64,000 nucleotides of DNA from NCBI RefSeq assembly GCF_004001325.1, contig NZ_AP018722.1:1674001-1738000 (forward strand), read 5' to 3'. Under the pieces are notes generated by a model that was not told where the DNA came from, ran no database searches, and saw nothing but the letters and a program-made list of their open reading frames with translations. This DNA is from Thiomicrorhabdus aquaedulcis. Lineage in GTDB: Bacteria; Pseudomonadota; Gammaproteobacteria; Thiomicrospirales; Thiomicrospiraceae. A program made the translations under genes and the position numbers. This document shows, in pieces, positions 8,508 through 18,265 of the stretch; within the stretch, counting starts at the first letter, position 1, and each line of letters begins with the position of its first letter.

Positions 8508-9299
8508 ATGCGCATTCCCCGTTTGTATTTACCTGGCGATTATCGCCAGGCCAAACCTCAAGACACCCTTGAGCTCAACAAAGAGCAAGCCCATTACGCC
8601 TTAACGGTATTACGTCTTAAAAGCGGCCATCCGGTTCAGGCGTTTGACGGTTTAGGCCATGCGGCCAATGGGGTGTTAAACCACACCAGCCGGCGCAGCG
8701 CCGAGTTTGTTATAGAACACATTACCCCCTGCGATAACGAATCACCGCTTAACATCACTTTAGTGCAAAGCATTTCGCGTGGCGAACGCATGGACATCAG
8801 CATTCAAAAATCGGTCGAGCTGGGCGTAAGCGCCATTCAACCAATTTTTACCGAACGCTGTGAAGTCAGGCTGGACGACGACAAGCTCGAAAAACGCCGC
8901 GCCCAGTGGCAAGCCATGGTGATTAACGCCTGCGAGCAAAGCGGTCGTTGCGTTGTGCCAACGGTGTTGCCTATTCAAACCTACCAGGCCTGGTTAAACG
9001 AGTTTAACCAAGCGCAGACCATGTTACTTGGCTCAAATGCATTGCCCTGCATGGGTTTGGTGCTTGACCCTTACGCTCAAAATCGTTTGCACACCCTAAC
9101 GCCGCCCACTGTTTTGAATGACGCCAGCCAACCAATTTATGTGTTAATTGGCCCCGAAGGCGGCTTAACCGACGATGAAGTGCATTTGGCTGTGCAAAAT
9201 GGCTTTAACGCAATTCAACTTGGACCACGTATTCTTAGAACCGAAACCGCCGGCCCCGCTATATTGGCTATTTTACAAGCACTGTGGGGTGATTTTTAA
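8508..9299 (+). CDS. rsmE: 16S rRNA (uracil-1498-N3)-methyltransferase
   Basis: SAM-dependent SPOUT-class methyltransferase acting on 16S rRNA U1498. The C-terminal trefoil-knot motifs IGPEGGLTDDEV and LGPRILRTETAGPAIL are characteristic, and the N-terminal PUA-like part begins RIPRLYLPGDY. The length of 263 residues is slightly above the usual 240. It follows metF by 12 bases and is probably co-transcribed. An internal CCAGGCCTGG (8984-8993) encodes YQAWLN. Confidence 0.93.
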   Translation: MRIPRLYLPGDYRQAKPQDTLELNKEQAHYALTVLRLKSGHPVQAFDGLGHAANGVLNHTSRRSAEFVIEHITPCDNESPLNITLVQSISRGERMDISIQKSVELGVSAIQPIFTERCEVRLDDDKLEKRRAQWQAMVINACEQSGRCVVPTVLPIQTYQAWLNEFNQAQTMLLGSNALPCMGLVLDPYAQNRLHTLTPPTVLNDASQPIYVLIGPEGGLTDDEVHLAVQNGFNAIQLGPRILRTETAGPAILAILQALWGDF

Positions 9300-9427
9300 A
9301 GCACTTTTCTCTTAGACAAACAGGTATACTATTTAGCCAAAATTTGCTCGAAAACGCGCTTTACACTCCATTAATAGTCGATTTATAAGCAAACATTCTC
9401 CCTATCAATGCAAAGGTACTTACATCG

Positions 9428-11818
9428 GTGTTTAAATCGATTTTTTCATCGCTTTTAAAAGCCTTACCAGGCCTGCTCATTTTAATTCCTGCACTGTTAT
9501 GGGTAAGCCCTTCTTTGGCGGTGCCAACGCCCATTGTAGAAAAGCCTAATTCAACTAGCGAACTTGAGTCTGTCTCACTGCAACTTAAATGGACACATCA
9601 ATTTCAATTTGCAGGCTACTACGCCGCGCTTAAAAAAGGTTTTTACCGCGAAGAAGGGTTAGACGTCACCATCAAACCGCGCGAACCTTTTAAAAACAAT
9701 ATTCAACAAGTCATCGATGGCGAATCGCATTACGGCATTGCTGACAGCATTTTACTGCTCTATCAAGCACGTAAAGCCCCAGTGGTCATTATCGCACCCA
9801 TTTTTCAGCACTCTCCCCAGGTGTTTATTACTTTAAAATCCAGTGGTATTGACAGCTTATACGACCTAAACAGTCGAGCCATTGCCTTTTACGAAAAAGA
9901 CACCGACGGCTTTGGACTCTTGGCTATGTTGCGCCAAAACAACGTGCAACCCGATTTATCACGCATGATGATTAAAGGTCTGCCCGACAGCTTATTGCTT
10001 AATAAAATCCAGGCTTATCCGTCTTATTTGTCGAATGAGCCGTATTGGTTTAAACAACAAGGGATAGACATCAATATTATTAACCCTATGCATTACGGTT
10101 TAGACTTTTACGGCGACATGCTTTTTACCACTCAAACCGAGCTAAACCAGCATCCTGAAAGGGTTGAACGCTTTAAACGCGCCACGTTAAAAGGCTGGGA
10201 TTATGCGCTTAAGCACAAAAAAGAGCTCATCAACTACATCAAAGACGACCTAAAATCCGACAAAACGTTTGACCATTTATTATTTGAAGCCAACGTTCTC
10301 GAAGAGATGATTCAGCCGCACTCAACACCCATTGGCTCGTTAAACCCTGGGCGCTTAGAATTTATGCAAAAAACCTTACTGGCGCACAATTTAATAGACA
10401 GCGCCTTTGAGCTTAATAGCGGCATTTATCAACCCGAAAACCACACCCTGCATTTATCGCACGACGAAAAACAGTGGATTCAAGATCACCCCGTTATTAA
10501 AGTAGCCATTGACCCACACTGGGCACCGCTCGAGTTTGTAAACGATAACGGCCAACATTCTGGCGTTGCCAGTGCCTACCTAGCCCATATAACGGCCATG
10601 ACCGGTTTAAAGTTTGTCGCCGACACCGAGTCGACTTGGAGCGATGCCGTGCGCAAAGTAAAGTTTAGAGAACTTGACATGTTTAGCGCAGTATTGCCTA
10701 CGTCTGAGCGACAAAACTATGTGCAATTTACCCAAGCCTACTTAAGCGCACCCACCGTCATTGCCACGCAGCAAGGAGTTGATTACATTGATAAAATGAG
10801 CAAGCTCGAAGGTAAAGTTATCACCGTAGTTGAAAACTACGCCATTCACGAAACTTTACACAATAATTACCCCAACTTAACCTTAAACTTAGTGCAAAGC
10901 CCCACCGAAGGGTTAGAAGCGGTTTCTCAAGGCAAGGCGTTTGCTTATATTGATCATGTGGCCGTTATCACCCATTACTTAAACAGCATGAACGTCCGCA
11001 ATGTGCAAATTAATGGCGAAACACCGATTAAATCCGACGTAGCCATGGCCATTCGTAAAGACTGGCCAGAACTGCACAGCATTATACAAAAAGCCCTAAA
11101 CACCCTAGACACTGCAACCCATCAGCACCTTACACAAAGGTGGATTAACACCCAAGAGCCGCCCAAAATTAATTGGCAATGGATTGTGATTATATTGTCG
11201 CCTTTGCTGGTTTTAGTCGTATTTGGTGGGCTGTATCTTTTTAAACTACGCCGTTTAAACACCCAATTAAGTCAATCAAATCTAACGCTTAAAGAAACCA
11301 AAGAACAACTGCAAGCCAGCAACCTGCGCTTAGAAGCTTTGTCGGCCACCGACTTTTTAACGGGCATTGCCAACCGCAAGCAACTCGAACACATGCTCGA
11401 ATACGAACACGTAAAGGCGCAACGCTATCATCAGTCGGTGTGTTTGTTAATGATTGATTTAGACTATTTTAAAAACGTCAATGACCATTACGGTCATCAA
11501 GTGGGCGATGAAGTGCTTAAAAAAGTGACCGCTTGGATTGAAAAACAAGTGCGCAAATCCGATACTTTTGGGCGCTGGGGTGGCGAAGAATTTATGCTAA
11601 TTTGCCCATCTACTTTGCACGAAAGTGCGCAATTATTGGCCGAAAAAATTCGTTATGGAGTGTCCCAGCTTGAGTTTAGTCAACCCATTGTTCAAACCTT
11701 AAGCATTGGCGTGGCCTGTTATAAAACCGATGAAAACCTACCAGACTGGATTAAGCGCGCTGACGAACGTCTTTATCACGCCAAACACATGGGACGTAAC
11801 CAGGTGGTGGCGCATTAA
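9428..11818 (+). CDS. membrane diguanylate cyclase with two periplasmic substrate-binding sensor domains
   Basis: A 796-residue predicted inner-membrane signalling protein. A signal/anchor segment (about 8-32) is followed by an NMT1/THI5-like domain (about 50-270, LKWTHQFQFAGYYAALKKGF), a second SBP_bac_3-like domain (about 345-570), one transmembrane helix near 580-600, a short coiled coil, and a GGDEF domain with intact GGEEF and DLDYFKNVND. It should make cyclic-di-GMP in response to a small periplasmic ligand; THI5-like domains in other proteins bind thiamine-precursor pyrimidines or related compounds, but the ligand here is unknown. The start is GTG, with AAAGG ten bases upstream and no better ATG nearby. 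It appears monocistronic. Confidence 0.88.
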   Translation: MFKSIFSSLLKALPGLLILIPALLWVSPSLAVPTPIVEKPNSTSELESVSLQLKWTHQFQFAGYYAALKKGFYREEGLDVTIKPREPFKNNIQQVIDGESHYGIADSILLLYQARKAPVVIIAPIFQHSPQVFITLKSSGIDSLYDLNSRAIAFYEKDTDGFGLLAMLRQNNVQPDLSRMMIKGLPDSLLLNKIQAYPSYLSNEPYWFKQQGIDINIINPMHYGLDFYGDMLFTTQTELNQHPERVERFKRATLKGWDYALKHKKELINYIKDDLKSDKTFDHLLFEANVLEEMIQPHSTPIGSLNPGRLEFMQKTLLAHNLIDSAFELNSGIYQPENHTLHLSHDEKQWIQDHPVIKVAIDPHWAPLEFVNDNGQHSGVASAYLAHITAMTGLKFVADTESTWSDAVRKVKFRELDMFSAVLPTSERQNYVQFTQAYLSAPTVIATQQGVDYIDKMSKLEGKVITVVENYAIHETLHNNYPNLTLNLVQSPTEGLEAVSQGKAFAYIDHVAVITHYLNSMNVRNVQINGETPIKSDVAMAIRKDWPELHSIIQKALNTLDTATHQHLTQRWINTQEPPKINWQWIVIILSPLLVLVVFGGLYLFKLRRLNTQLSQSNLTLKETKEQLQASNLRLEALSATDFLTGIANRKQLEHMLEYEHVKAQRYHQSVCLLMIDLDYFKNVNDHYGHQVGDEVLKKVTAWIEKQVRKSDTFGRWGGEEFMLICPSTLHESAQLLAEKIRYGVSQLEFSQPIVQTLSIGVACYKTDENLPDWIKRADERLYHAKHMGRNQVVAH

Positions 11819-11911
11819 GCCAACATAACGTTATAATGCAACGCTTACTCATTTATTAGCCCTATTTTCACCGCCATTGCGTCCAAAACTAAGAGAACCC
11901 AAGAGAACATT

Positions 11912-13222
11912 ATGCTGTCAACCAACCAAGTTCCGCATTTGCAAACCGCTTTAAAAGGCCCGCTTCTTGAGCTCGAAAAACATCTGCTCGACCACCATGT
12001 AGCGATTGAATCTTGGTTTCGTAAACAATTTAAAAACACCCCAGCACCCTTTTATGCATCGGTTGATTTACGCAATGCCGGTTACAAACTGGCGCCCGTG
12101 GACACCAATTTGTTTCCCGCCGGCTTTAACAACCTACACCCCGATTTGCGCTCGCTGGCGGTACACGCCGCGCAATCGGCCATTACCCAAATTTGCCCCA
12201 TCGCCGATGGCGTGTTGATTATTCCCGAAAGCCACACGCGCAACATGTATTACTTAGAAAACCTGTACACCTTGCAAACCCTAATTGAAAACGCCGGCTA
12301 CGAAGTCCACATTGGCTCGCTCATTCCAGGGCTAGACGCGCCACTGTTGGTTAGCCTGCCTTCTGGCAATGTGCTTACCCTTAAACCGCTGGTGCGCCAA
12401 GGCAATCGCGTGGGTGTCAACGACTTTTTCCCGTGTGCGGTGTTGCTTAACAACGATTTGTCGGGCGGCCGTCCCGAAATACTCGAAAACATCGAACAAA
12501 CGCTGTTGCCGCCCATGGATTTGGGGTGGAGCAATCGTTTTAAAAATCAACACTTCAACCACTACTCTGATGTCACCGCCGCCTTTGCACAGTTAATTGG
12601 CATACAGCAATGGCTGATTAACCCAACCTCGGTGGCGTGTGGCCCCATTAATTTTAAAGAAAACACCGGCTTAGAGTTGCTGTCTAACACCGTTAAACAA
12701 GTGTTAGAGACCACCATTAACGACTACAAAACTCATAACATTTCGTGCAAGCCGTTTGTGATTGTTAAATCGGACAGCGGCACCTACGGCATGGCCATTA
12801 TGTCGGTCGACAGCAGCGATGAGATTCTTAACCTTAACCGCAAACAGCGCAATAAAATGTCCTCGGTTAAAGAAGGCTTGCACGTTGAACAAATGCTGGT
12901 GCAAGAAGGCGTTTACACTTACGAAACCATTGAGGGTGCGGTGGCCGAACCGGTGGTCTACATGATTGGCAGCCAGGTAATTGGCGGCTTTTACCGTGTA
13001 CACACCGGCAAAACCGCCACCGATAATTTAAATTCACCCGGCATGCATTTTGAGCCTTTGTCGTTTGAACAGGCCTGCGCCCTGCCCGACGAGACGCAAA
13101 CCCCCGACGCCACACCCAACCGTTTTTACGCTTATGGCGTCATTGCGCGATTGGCACTGTTGGCCGCCGCGCGTGAAATCGCCACCGCCAAAGGCGATTT
13201 ACCGTCGCTGGATGCAATTTAA
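11912..13222 (+). CDS. gshA: glutamate-cysteine ligase, ferrooxidans type
   Basis: First step of glutathione synthesis, joining glutamate and cysteine. The 436-residue protein resembles the proteobacterial group typified by Acidithiobacillus rather than E. coli GshA; recognised from IPESHTRNMYYLENLY, VKSDSGTYGMAIMSV and the whole-protein pattern. It begins at an ATG with AAGAGAAC upstream. gshB follows after 71 bases and takes the product, so the two form an operon. Assignment by family resemblance, no search possible. Confidence 0.88.
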   Translation: MLSTNQVPHLQTALKGPLLELEKHLLDHHVAIESWFRKQFKNTPAPFYASVDLRNAGYKLAPVDTNLFPAGFNNLHPDLRSLAVHAAQSAITQICPIADGVLIIPESHTRNMYYLENLYTLQTLIENAGYEVHIGSLIPGLDAPLLVSLPSGNVLTLKPLVRQGNRVGVNDFFPCAVLLNNDLSGGRPEILENIEQTLLPPMDLGWSNRFKNQHFNHYSDVTAAFAQLIGIQQWLINPTSVACGPINFKENTGLELLSNTVKQVLETTINDYKTHNISCKPFVIVKSDSGTYGMAIMSVDSSDEILNLNRKQRNKMSSVKEGLHVEQMLVQEGVYTYETIEGAVAEPVVYMIGSQVIGGFYRVHTGKTATDNLNSPGMHFEPLSFEQACALPDETQTPDATPNRFYAYGVIARLALLAAAREIATAKGDLPSLDAI

Positions 13223-13293
13223 CCCAAACCACCCAAACCACCAACCCGCTTAAAAACCGATGAAGCGCGTATTAAATGCACAGAGGACGTCCC

Positions 13294-14280
13294 ATGACCA
13301 ATAAACCGCCGTTTAAACCGCTAAATGTCGGCATTGTAATGGACCCTATCGAGGGCATAAAACCGCACAAAGACAGCTCGTTTGCCATGTTGCTCGAAGC
13401 CCAACGTCGTGGTCACACCCTGTTTTACATGCAACCCCAAGACCTGTATTTGCAAAACGGCCAACCCTTTGCCACCACCAGCGCGCTTAAAGTTTGGGAC
13501 AAACCCAAAGAGCAACAATATTACGGTTTTGGCGCAACCCAGCACACCGCGCTTAATACGCTGGACATTATTTTAATTCGCCAAGACCCACCGTTTAACA
13601 ACGATTATTTGTACAGCACCCATCTGCTTGAACTGGCCGAAGCTCAAGGGGTGTTGGTGGTCAATAAACCGCAATCGTTGCGTGACGCCAACGAAAAACT
13701 TTTTGCCAGCTGGTTTTCCAATTGCATCCCCGCCACCTTAGTCAGCGCCAAGGCCGACTTGTTAAAGACCTTTATTAACGAGCAACAAGACACGATTTTA
13801 AAACCGCTGGATGCGATGGGCGGCGCGTCTATTTTTAGAGTAAAACACAACGACCCCAATATTAACGTCATTATTGAAGTCATGACCGGCCACGGCCAGC
13901 ACCACATTATGGCGCAGCAGTATTTGCCGCAAATTAAAGACGGCGACAAACGCATTTTGCTGATTAATGGCCAACCGATTGACTACACCCTAGCGCGTAT
14001 TCCGGCGGCGGGCGAAACCCGTGGCAACATTGCCGCAGGCGGTACGGGCGTGGGCATGCCCATTACCGAACGCGAACGCTGGTTGTGCGCCCAAATTGCC
14101 CCCACGTTACAAGCCAAAGGGTTGTATTTTGCAGGCTTGGACGTGATTGGCGACTACATTACCGAAATCAATGTCACTAGCCCAACGTGCATTCGCGAGC
14201 TGGACGCGCAATTTGGCTTAAACATTGCCGGACAACTCTTTGACTGTTTAGAATCGGTTATTAAGCTAAACCTAAGCTAA
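13294..14280 (+). CDS. gshB: glutathione synthase
   Basis: Adds glycine to gamma-glutamylcysteine with ATP; ATP-grasp fold. VGIVMDPIEGIKPHKDSSFAM at the N-terminus (only its first part is needed for recognition), LKPLDAMGGASIFR, and GLDVIGDYITEINVTSPT are standard GshB motifs. The ATG at 13294 has AGAGGA at the right distance; the ATG 18 bases upstream overlaps that site. This gives 328 residues, slightly above the E. coli enzyme. It is the second gene of gshA-gshB and is followed by the restriction island after a 128-base AT-rich gap. Confidence 0.95.
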   Translation: MTNKPPFKPLNVGIVMDPIEGIKPHKDSSFAMLLEAQRRGHTLFYMQPQDLYLQNGQPFATTSALKVWDKPKEQQYYGFGATQHTALNTLDIILIRQDPPFNNDYLYSTHLLELAEAQGVLVVNKPQSLRDANEKLFASWFSNCIPATLVSAKADLLKTFINEQQDTILKPLDAMGGASIFRVKHNDPNINVIIEVMTGHGQHHIMAQQYLPQIKDGDKRILLINGQPIDYTLARIPAAGETRGNIAAGGTGVGMPITERERWLCAQIAPTLQAKGLYFAGLDVIGDYITEINVTSPTCIRELDAQFGLNIAGQLFDCLESVIKLNLS

Positions 14281-14408
14281 ACGTAAACAAATCATAAACT
14301 AAGCATAAACTAAGCGCGCCGCTTAAAAAACCAACAAGACGTTACACAGCATCCCTTTACCCTAATTCCACTCAACTAAAAGCACACACTAAGTCAATAT
14401 GAGCCAAT

Positions 14409-16097
14409 ATGAACCAATCCATTCAGCAAAACGAAACCCAATTTTTAAACGACCTAGAGAAAAAACTTTGGACTAGTGCCAACAAACTCTTGCCCTCGTT
14501 AGATGCCTCGCAATACAAACACGTTATGTTAGGTTTAGTGTTTTTAAAATACGTTTCCGACTCATTTGGCATTCGCCGTGATGAACTCACCGCCCAATTT
14601 AAAAACCCAGAACATCCCTACTATTTAGACCCCGCTGATTTTGGTGGCGAAGATAGCCCAGAATACCAAGCTGAAATTAACACCGAACTTGAAGAACGCG
14701 ATTACTATGCCGAAGCCAATGTGTTTTGGGTGCCCGTTCAATCACGTTGGGAGTTTTTACAAAACCAAAACAAAGTCGTTATTACGGGTGAAATTGAAAT
14801 TCCAGACGGAAAGAACACCAAAAAAATCCGCTCGGTTGGTCAACTGATTGATAACGCCCTTGATGCCATTGAAGTCGACAACCCAAAACTGAAAGGCGTT
14901 TTAAACAAGCGCTACACTCAACTGCAAATAGACCAAGCCAAATTGGGTGAGCTGATTGACCTCATCGCCACCATTCCGTTTGTACATAACTCTCTAAGCA
15001 GTAAAGACATTCTTGGCCATGTGTACGAATACTTTTTAGGCCAATTTGCCCTTGCCGAAGGTAAAAAAGGCGGCCAGTTCTACACGCCAAAATCCATCGT
15101 CAGTTTAATTGTGCAAATGATGGAGCCCTTCAAAGGACGTGTTTACGACCCTGCAATGGGTTCGGGTGGATTCTTTGTGCAGTCCGAACACTTTATTCGT
15201 GAACACCAAGGCCGCATTGGCGATGTGTCTATTTATGGTCAAGAATACAACCACACCACTTGGCAACTCGCCGCCATGAATATGGTGATTCGTGGCATCG
15301 ACTTTAACTTTGGCAACGAACCCGCCAGCAGCTACACCAACGACCAACACCCAGATTTACGTGCCGACTTTGTCATGGCCAACCCACCATTTAACATGAA
15401 AGAATGGGACACAGGGGTGGACGACAACGACCCTCGCTGGGTTTACGGCAAACCGCCTTCTGGCAACGCCAACTTTGCGTGGCTGCAACACATGCTCTAC
15501 CACACCGCACCCAATGGCAGTGTCGGTTTACTCCTCGCCAACGGTTCTATGAGTTCCAACACCAGCGGCGAAGGCGATATTCGTAAAGCCTTAATAGAAG
15601 CCGACCTCATCGAATGCATGGTCGCCCTACCTGGTCAACTCTTTACCAACACGCAAATTCCCGCCTGCATTTGGTTTTTAAGCAAAAACAAAAAAGCCAG
15701 AACCGCCGCCAGTGGCCGCCAATTGCGCGACAGAACAGGCGAAGTGTTGTTTATAGACGCCCGTAACCTCGGTTATATGAAAGACCGAGTCTTGCGCGAC
15801 TTTACCCAAGAAGACCTAACCTTAATTACCGACCTATTTCACAATTGGCAAACCGAAAAAGACTTCCAAAATCAACCAGGCCTGGTCAATTCTGCCACGT
15901 TGGAAGATATTAAAAAGCATGATTATGTTCTCACCCCTGGGCGTTATGTCGGCGCACAAGAACAAGAAGACGACGGCGAACCCTTTGCTGAAAAAATGGC
16001 CCGACTCACCGCACAACTCAAAACACAGTTTGAAGAAAGCGACCGATTAGAAGTTGAGATTAAAAAGAACTTGGCGGGGTTGGGTTATGAGTTTTAA
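14409..16097 (+). CDS. hsdM: type I restriction-modification system, DNA methyltransferase subunit
   Basis: The M subunit that methylates adenine at the site chosen by HsdS. An N-terminal helical HsdM_N domain (about 10-150) precedes the N6-adenine methyltransferase core with the SAM motif DPAMGSGGFF at 247-256 and the catalytic NPPF at 325-328. Length 562 residues is normal. It opens the RM island after a 128-base gap that must hold the promoter; the ribosome binding site is weak. Its end overlaps the hsdS start by 11 bases, suggesting translational coupling. A CCAGGCCTGG copy at 15876-15885 encodes QPGLV. Confidence 0.96.
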   Translation: MNQSIQQNETQFLNDLEKKLWTSANKLLPSLDASQYKHVMLGLVFLKYVSDSFGIRRDELTAQFKNPEHPYYLDPADFGGEDSPEYQAEINTELEERDYYAEANVFWVPVQSRWEFLQNQNKVVITGEIEIPDGKNTKKIRSVGQLIDNALDAIEVDNPKLKGVLNKRYTQLQIDQAKLGELIDLIATIPFVHNSLSSKDILGHVYEYFLGQFALAEGKKGGQFYTPKSIVSLIVQMMEPFKGRVYDPAMGSGGFFVQSEHFIREHQGRIGDVSIYGQEYNHTTWQLAAMNMVIRGIDFNFGNEPASSYTNDQHPDLRADFVMANPPFNMKEWDTGVDDNDPRWVYGKPPSGNANFAWLQHMLYHTAPNGSVGLLLANGSMSSNTSGEGDIRKALIEADLIECMVALPGQLFTNTQIPACIWFLSKNKKARTAASGRQLRDRTGEVLFIDARNLGYMKDRVLRDFTQEDLTLITDLFHNWQTEKDFQNQPGLVNSATLEDIKKHDYVLTPGRYVGAQEQEDDGEPFAEKMARLTAQLKTQFEESDRLEVEIKKNLAGLGYEF

Positions 16098-17490
16098 TGA
16101 AATCTCGCTTGCTGATGCAGTTGAGTTTGTTGTTGATAATCGAGGTAAAACAGTACCGGTTCAAGAGTCTGGCTTTCCATTAATTGCAACTAATTGTGTC
16201 AGCAACGAGAATTTATACCCTGCATTCAATAATGTCAGATATGTGTCTGAAGAAATATACGAAAGCTGGTTTAGATCTCATCCATTACCAGGAGATATTC
16301 TTTTAACAAACAAAGGAAGTAAAAATGGTGCTATTTGCTTAGTTCCTAATCCAGTTAGCTTTTGCATAGCACAAGACATGGTTGCACTTAGAGCTAAGAA
16401 TGGTGTTGTATACCCAAAATACCTTTTTGCTGCTCTACGTTCAAATCTAGTACAAAATAGAATTAAAGAATTAAATGTAGACTCTGTAATACCGCACTTT
16501 AAAAAAACAGATTTCAACAAATTGTTTTTTCCATTACCTGATTATGAAAAGCAAATAATAATTGGTGATGGTTATTTTAACTTTTGTAATAAAATCGAAC
16601 TCAACCGCCAAACCAACCAAACCCTTGAACAAATCGCACAAGCTATATTTAAAAGCTGGTTTGTCGATTTCGACCCCGTAAAAGCCAAAATCGCAGCCAA
16701 ACAAGCAGGCGGCACCGCCCAACAAATCGAACGCGCCGCCATGGCCGCTATTAGCGGAAAGACCGAAACCGAACTAAACCAACTCACCCCAGAGCAGTAT
16801 GCAAACCTAAAAACCACCGCCGCCCTCTTCCCCGATAAATTAGTCGATTCAGAATTGGGTAAAATCCCTGAAGGCTGGATGGTTAAATCACTCGATGAAA
16901 TAGCGCACTATCAAAATGGTTTAGCTTTACAAAAATTTAGACCTGAGAATGAAAAAGACGCCATACCTGTTCTAAAAATTGCACAACTTAAAAAAGGCTT
17001 TGCCGATGGCGAAGAACAAGCATCCTCAAAGATCAAAGCAGAATGTATTGTTAATAATGGTGACGTTGTGTTTTCATGGTCAGGCTCTTTAATGGTTGAT
17101 ATATGGTGCGGTGGCAAGGTTGCCTTAAATCAACACTTATTTAAAGTTACATCCGAAGATTACCCTAAATGGTTTTACTATTATTGGACAAAAACACACC
17201 TAGAAAACTTTCAACAAATCGCCGCTGATAAAGCAGTAACAATGGGACATATTAAAAGAGAACATCTTACTCAAGCTAAATGCCTCATACCTGCATTTGA
17301 CTTAAAGAATTGTGAACCACTTCAAAACTTAATTCTCAAACAAATAGAATTGCGGATGGAAGTTTTTACCTTGCAAGAACTTAGAGACTCACTACTTCCT
17401 ATTCTTCTTTCTGGAAAAGGGTTTGACTCGTTCCCACGCTCCCGCGTGGGAATGCAGACCTGCAGCAATACCGGTAGGCATTCCCACTGA
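16087..17490 (+). CDS. hsdS: type I restriction-modification system, specificity subunit
   Basis: Determines the DNA sequence bound by the HsdMS and HsdRMS complexes. Two target-recognition domains (about 1-150 and 265-410) are each followed by conserved helical repeats (QTNQTLEQIAQAIFKSWF; LQELRDSLLPILLSGK). The ATG at 16087 lies inside the hsdM end and matches family starts. Both recognition domains, at 16.1-16.6 and 16.9-17.4 kb, are visibly more AT-rich than the conserved parts, as expected when they are exchanged by recombination. The last 20 or so residues are encoded by an invading REP repeat, which also supplies the stop codon. The DNA target cannot be predicted. Confidence 0.94.
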   Translation: MSFNEISLADAVEFVVDNRGKTVPVQESGFPLIATNCVSNENLYPAFNNVRYVSEEIYESWFRSHPLPGDILLTNKGSKNGAICLVPNPVSFCIAQDMVALRAKNGVVYPKYLFAALRSNLVQNRIKELNVDSVIPHFKKTDFNKLFFPLPDYEKQIIIGDGYFNFCNKIELNRQTNQTLEQIAQAIFKSWFVDFDPVKAKIAAKQAGGTAQQIERAAMAAISGKTETELNQLTPEQYANLKTTAALFPDKLVDSELGKIPEGWMVKSLDEIAHYQNGLALQKFRPENEKDAIPVLKIAQLKKGFADGEEQASSKIKAECIVNNGDVVFSWSGSLMVDIWCGGKVALNQHLFKVTSEDYPKWFYYYWTKTHLENFQQIAADKAVTMGHIKREHLTQAKCLIPAFDLKNCEPLQNLILKQIELRMEVFTLQELRDSLLPILLSGKGFDSFPRSRVGMQTCSNTGRHSH

Positions 17491-17720
17491 GGACAGTGGG
17501 AACGAGGTTGGTATAGAGCAGTGGGAGCCAAGTGGTAAAGGAACAATGGCAACGAGGCGGTAAAAATGGAGTTTGACTCGTTCCCACGCTCCCGCGTGGG
17601 AATGCAGACCTTATGCAAGACCAGTAGGCATTCCCACTGAGGACAGTGGGAACGAGGTTGGTATAGAACAGCGGGAGCCAAGTGGTAAAGGAACAATGGC
17701 AACGAGGCGGTAAAAATGGA
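17421..17720. repeat. two tandem 150-bp REP units upstream of the RAYT gene
   Basis: The segments 17421-17570 and 17571-17720 are almost identical direct repeats. Each contains two REP hairpins, CCCACGCTCCCGCGTGGG and CCCACTGAGGACAGTGGG, in a TTCCCACG/CGTGGGAA setting, plus an AGTGGTAAAGGAACAATGGC tail. The first copy starts inside hsdS and ends its reading frame; the second ends eight bases before the RAYT start codon. REP hairpins next to a RAYT are its expected substrates. Confidence 0.9.
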
Positions 17721-17728
17721 GTTTAATT

Positions 17729-18259
17729 ATGGGCAGAAGTCGTTATCAATTTGTAGATGGGCATTTGCCGCATTTTGTGACTTGTACGGTGTTGCATTGG
17801 ATTCCTGTCTTTACTCGCCCTGAAACCGTTGATATTTTATTGAGTAGCTTGCGTTTTTTGCAAGCCGAAGGCTTAAACGTTTACAGCTATGTGATTTTAG
17901 AAAATCATTTGCACATGGTGGTTGAGAGCGATGATTTGTCACGCGACATTGCCCGTTTTAAGCAGTTTACTGCCAAGCAGTGCTTGGCTTTATTGCAGGA
18001 AAAGGGGGCTAAAACCCTGTTGGATCAATTTGCTTTTTATAAAAAGGCGCATAAGTCAGAACGTGCGTTTCAGTTTTGGCAGGAAGGTTGTCATCCAGAA
18101 TGGATTCAATCGGACGAAATGATGCGTCAAAAAATTGAATATATTCATCAAAATCCCGTTAAGCGTGGTTATGTTGATTTACCCGAGCATTGGCGTTATT
18201 CGAGTGCCCGAGATTATATGGGACAAGCGGGCTTGCTGGATATTAAACGTGTTTGGTAA
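17729..18259 (+). CDS. REP-associated tyrosine transposase (RAYT)
   Basis: A Y1-type HUH single-strand DNA transposase of 176 residues related to IS200/IS605 TnpA. ENHLHMVVES near residues 57-66 carries the two metal-binding histidines, and the helix EYIHQNPVKRGY near 139-150 followed by WRYSSARDY is typical of RAYT proteins. It is framed by REP hairpins in opposite orientation (17421-17720 and 18266-18296), so gene plus REPs could be one mobile unit. The unit sits between hsdS and the rhuM-hsdR part of the restriction locus. RAYTs are usually single-copy and domesticated; activity here is unknown. Confidence 0.92.
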   Translation: MGRSRYQFVDGHLPHFVTCTVLHWIPVFTRPETVDILLSSLRFLQAEGLNVYSYVILENHLHMVVESDDLSRDIARFKQFTAKQCLALLQEKGAKTLLDQFAFYKKAHKSERAFQFWQEGCHPEWIQSDEMMRQKIEYIHQNPVKRGYVDLPEHWRYSSARDYMGQAGLLDIKRVW

Positions 18260-18265
18260 ATCGGT

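Noticed and set aside
17322-17702. 126-residue minus-strand reading frame
   Set aside because: It is the translation of the tandem REP units (TRERGNE repeated) and hsdS antisense; a well-known spurious product.
17421-17720. Possible CRISPR array
   Set aside because: Only two long units that contain REP hairpins, with no short regular repeats, spacers or cas genes.
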